A program made the translations under genes and the position numbers. The notes under the pieces are model-generated. The model was not told where the DNA came from. It made no database searches and saw only the letters and a program-made list of their open reading frames with translations. 17,080 bases of DNA from the NCBI GenBank assembly GCA_964416315.1, contig CAYQDR010000110.1, forward strand, positions 1 through 17,080, given 5' to 3'. Shown one piece after another: positions 15,382-17,080 of this stretch (the first letter of the stretch is position 1; each line of letters starts with the position of its first letter). This stretch comes from CAYQDR01 sp964416315. GTDB lineage: Bacteria > Methylomirabilota > Methylomirabilia > Rokubacteriales > DASRDR01.

Positions 15382-16830
15382 ATGGGTAAGGTCACCGGGT
15401 TCATCGAGTTCAAGCGCGACAAGCAGCCGTACCGGGCCGTCCAGGAGCGGGTCCACGACTGGAAGCAGGTCATGCTGCCGTGGCCCACGGACAAGCTCAA
15501 GAAGCAGGCGGCCCGGTGCATGGATTGCGGAATCCCCTTCTGCCATCAGGGCTGTCCCCTGGGGAACCTCATCCCCGACTGGAACGACCTGGTCTACAAG
15601 GGCGACTGGAAGGAAGCGATCGATCGCCTCCACGCGACGAACAACTTTCCCGAGTTCACCGGCACGCTCTGCCCCGCGCCGTGCGAGGGCTCCTGCGTGC
15701 TCGAGCTCAACGACGACCCGGTGACGATCAAGGCGATCGAGCTCGCCATCATTGGCCATGCCTTCGACGCCGGATGGGTCACCCCCGAGCCGCCGGTCGC
15801 GAGGACCGGAAAAGCGGTGGCGGTGGTCGGCTCGGGCCCTGCCGGGCTCGCCGCCGCCCAGCAGCTCAACCGCGCCGGCCATCGGGTGACAGTCTTCGAG
15901 CGCGACGACCGCCTCGGCGGCCTCCTCCGCTACGGGATCCCCGAGTTCAAGATGGAGAAGCGGGTCCTGAATCAGCGGCTCGCCCAGATGGAGGCCGAGG
16001 GCGTCCGGTTCGTGGTGAACGCCCACGTCGGCGTGACCGTGCCGGTCGAGGAGCTCAGAAAGGGCTTCGATGCCCTGCTCCTCACGGGCGGCGCCTGCGC
16101 GCCCCGGGACCTGCCGATCCCCGGGCGGGAGCTCCGGGGGATTCACTTCGCCATGGAGTACCTGACCTTGCAGAACAAGCGCTGCGAGGGAGACCGGGTC
16201 CCGGACGACCGGTTCATTACCGCCCACGGGAAGCATGTGGTGATCATCGGGGGGGGCGACACGGGAGCGGACTGCCTCGGCACCGTCCATCGCCAGGGCG
16301 CCGCGTCGGTCCACCAGTTCGAGATCCTGCCGCGCCCGCCCGACCGGCGGGCGCCCGACAACCCGTGGCCGCAGTGGCCGAACATCTACCGCGTCTCCTC
16401 GGCCCATGCGGAGGGCGGCGAGCGCGTCTACTCGGTCTCGACGAAGCGCTTCCTCGGGGACGAGCGCGGGTGCGTGAGGGCCCTCGAGGCGGTCACGGTC
16501 GAGATGACGCGGCAGAACGGTCGCATCGGCTTTCAAGAGACCCCGGGCACGGAATTCACGCTCCCGTGCGACCTGGCGCTCCTGGCCATGGGGTTCCTGG
16601 GCCCCGAGCGCCCGGGGATGCTGGCCGAGCTTGGCGTGAGGCTCTCCGAGCGGGGCAATGTCTGGCGCGATGAGAACTGGATGACGAGCGTGCCGGGGGT
16701 CTTTACCGCCGGGGACATGCAGCGGGGGCAGTCGCTCATCGTCTGGGCCATGGCCGAGGGACGGAGCGCGGCGCGCGGCATCGACGTCTACCTGATGGGG
16801 CGGTCGGACCTGCCCGCCCCGCTCGCCTAG
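15382..16830 (+). CDS. gltD: Glutamate synthase small (beta) subunit, NAD(P)H-dependent
   Basis: The product has 482 residues, the normal GltD length. It takes electrons from NAD(P)H through FAD and 4Fe-4S clusters to GltB. Cluster cysteines are C46, C49, C54, C58 (RCMDCGIPFCHQGC) and C97, C101, C105 (CPAPCEGSC). FAD is bound at VAVVGSGPAGLAAA (about 146-159), the pyridine nucleotide at VVIIGGGDTGADCLG (286-300), and the closing FAD motif is GVFTAGDMQRGQSLIVWA (439-456). The start MGKVTGFIEF at 15382 was chosen over a GTG at 15328 because it matches the family's N-terminus and has GGAG 4 nt ahead; the extra 18 residues of the longer form look non-coding. It is co-transcribed with gltB. No clear terminator with a T-run follows. 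Confidence 0.97.
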   Translation: MGKVTGFIEFKRDKQPYRAVQERVHDWKQVMLPWPTDKLKKQAARCMDCGIPFCHQGCPLGNLIPDWNDLVYKGDWKEAIDRLHATNNFPEFTGTLCPAPCEGSCVLELNDDPVTIKAIELAIIGHAFDAGWVTPEPPVARTGKAVAVVGSGPAGLAAAQQLNRAGHRVTVFERDDRLGGLLRYGIPEFKMEKRVLNQRLAQMEAEGVRFVVNAHVGVTVPVEELRKGFDALLLTGGACAPRDLPIPGRELRGIHFAMEYLTLQNKRCEGDRVPDDRFITAHGKHVVIIGGGDTGADCLGTVHRQGAASVHQFEILPRPPDRRAPDNPWPQWPNIYRVSSAHAEGGERVYSVSTKRFLGDERGCVRALEAVTVEMTRQNGRIGFQETPGTEFTLPCDLALLAMGFLGPERPGMLAELGVRLSERGNVWRDENWMTSVPGVFTAGDMQRGQSLIVWAMAEGRSAARGIDVYLMGRSDLPAPLA

Positions 16831-16873
16831 TGCGGGTCCAACTAACTTCGCCTAGCGTCGTCCTCCAGCTCGC

Positions 16874-16910
16874 CGGGACGCGCTCGGCCTGCGGCCTCGC
16901 GGACGTCCCG
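16874..16910. repeat. Compound hairpin after gltD
   Basis: CGGGACG (16874-16880) pairs with CGTCCCG (16904-16910), and inside it GGCC-TGC-GGCC (16886-16896) makes a small inner stem. It begins 44 nt after the gltD stop and could help end the gltBD transcript, though no T-run follows. Confidence 0.55.
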
Positions 16911-16929
16911 CCCCTCCGGTGGGGTCGTC

Positions 16930-16968
16930 GGCGCCCCTCAACGTATGCGGCATACGCCTCGGGGCGCC
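16930..16968. repeat. Two-tier hairpin after gltD
   Basis: The outer stem is GGCGCCCC (16930-16937) with GGGGCGCC (16961-16968), and the inner stem is CGTATG (16942-16947) with CATACG (16951-16956), loop CGG. A 4 by 4 nt internal loop separates them. Two exact arms in register argue against chance. Confidence 0.6.
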
Positions 16969-17047
16969 TCCTCCCTGCGTCCCTCGCTATGCTCGTTACT
17001 TGGCCCCGCACCTCTAGCAAACGGCCCTAGCCCGAGTTTACCGAGTT

Positions 17048-17073
17048 AGCGAGGCGCTTTTCAGCGCCTCGCT
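17048..17073. repeat. Perfect 10-bp hairpin near the window end
   Basis: AGCGAGGCGC (17048-17057) and GCGCCTCGCT (17064-17073) are exact reverse complements around the loop TTTTCA. There is no T-run downstream in the visible bases. It may be a terminator for a gene beyond the window or part of the same repeat element as the two hairpins before it. Confidence 0.6.
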
Positions 17074-17080
17074 CGTGTCG

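Larger units (their letters stand above)
16831..17080. other. Intergenic region rich in hairpins, no convincing gene
   Basis: The two short open frames here (plus strand 16830-17030, minus strand 16736-17020) have no ribosome site, no recognisable domain and arginine-rich, low-quality sequence; both look accidental. The DNA instead holds three clear inverted repeats, listed separately, with lower-GC patches between them (such as CTAGCAAACGG and CGAGTTTACCGAGTTAGCG). It may be an extragenic repeat element or a run of termination structures after gltD. Confidence 0.5.

Noticed and set aside
16736..17030. Two short open frames in the region after gltD
   Set aside because: No ribosome binding site, no domain, arginine-rich shadow-like composition, and they overlap strong inverted repeats.
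16874..17073. CRISPR array or tRNA in the hairpin-rich end region
   Set aside because: The hairpins differ from each other with no repeat-spacer regularity, and no cloverleaf with the conserved T-loop bases could be drawn.

Overview
The window is very GC-rich bacterial chromosomal DNA (by eye near 70% G+C, with strong G/C bias at third codon positions) packed with short-spaced genes on both strands. No plasmid, phage, IS or CRISPR machinery is visible. The gene mix (bacterial GltBD, a PilT-type ATPase, RtcB, a B12-type radical SAM enzyme, a chlorite-dismutase-family protein, and a CopD/cytochrome c fusion) suits an uncultivated, environmental, respiring Gram-negative lineage. Rokubacteria/Methylomirabilota or a GC-rich deltaproteobacterial-type group would fit, but that placement is inference from general character only.

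Layout. (1) About 1-4141, minus strand: a probable operon read right to left. It encodes a Gfo/Idh/MocA-type dehydrogenase, a 76-aa membrane peptide, a CopD-cytochrome c-redoxin fusion, a CusF-like copper-binding protein and a rhodanese-like exported protein cut by the window edge. The last four are joined by start/stop overlaps or a 2-nt gap, so they look like one copper/redox envelope module. (2) 4142-4267: a divergent intergenic region with a recognisable sigma70-type promoter for the plus-strand genes. (3) 4268-6906, plus strand: a PilT/PilU-family ATPase followed by the RNA ligase RtcB, whose TTG start was chosen from its ribosome binding site. (4) 6907-7140: a thiamine pyrophosphate (THI-box) riboswitch aptamer running directly into what looks like a short leftover of an ABC-transporter substrate-binding protein gene. 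No intact thiamine gene follows. (5) 7141-9584, plus strand: a B12-binding-type radical SAM protein and a chlorite dismutase/HemQ-superfamily protein, 17 nt apart. (6) 9585-9720: a strong 12-bp hairpin between convergent genes. (7) 9721-10614, minus strand: a LysR-type regulator divergent from gltB and gltD (10769-16830), the two subunits of glutamate synthase. The arrangement matches the GltC/gltAB type of control, and the intergenic region holds a perfect LysR-like palindrome plus phased half-sites. (8) 16831-17080: no convincing gene, but three strong hairpins, perhaps an extragenic repeat element.

GltB and GltD together make glutamate from glutamine and 2-oxoglutarate, and the LysR protein probably tunes their expression. 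The copper module probably acts at the membrane and periplasm. The radical SAM/Cld pair may act in cofactor or heme chemistry, but its job is unknown. The most unusual items are the orphan TPP aptamer fused to a gene remnant, the three-part CopD-cytochrome c-redoxin protein whose redoxin part lacks its cysteines, and the regularly spaced operator elements upstream of gltB.
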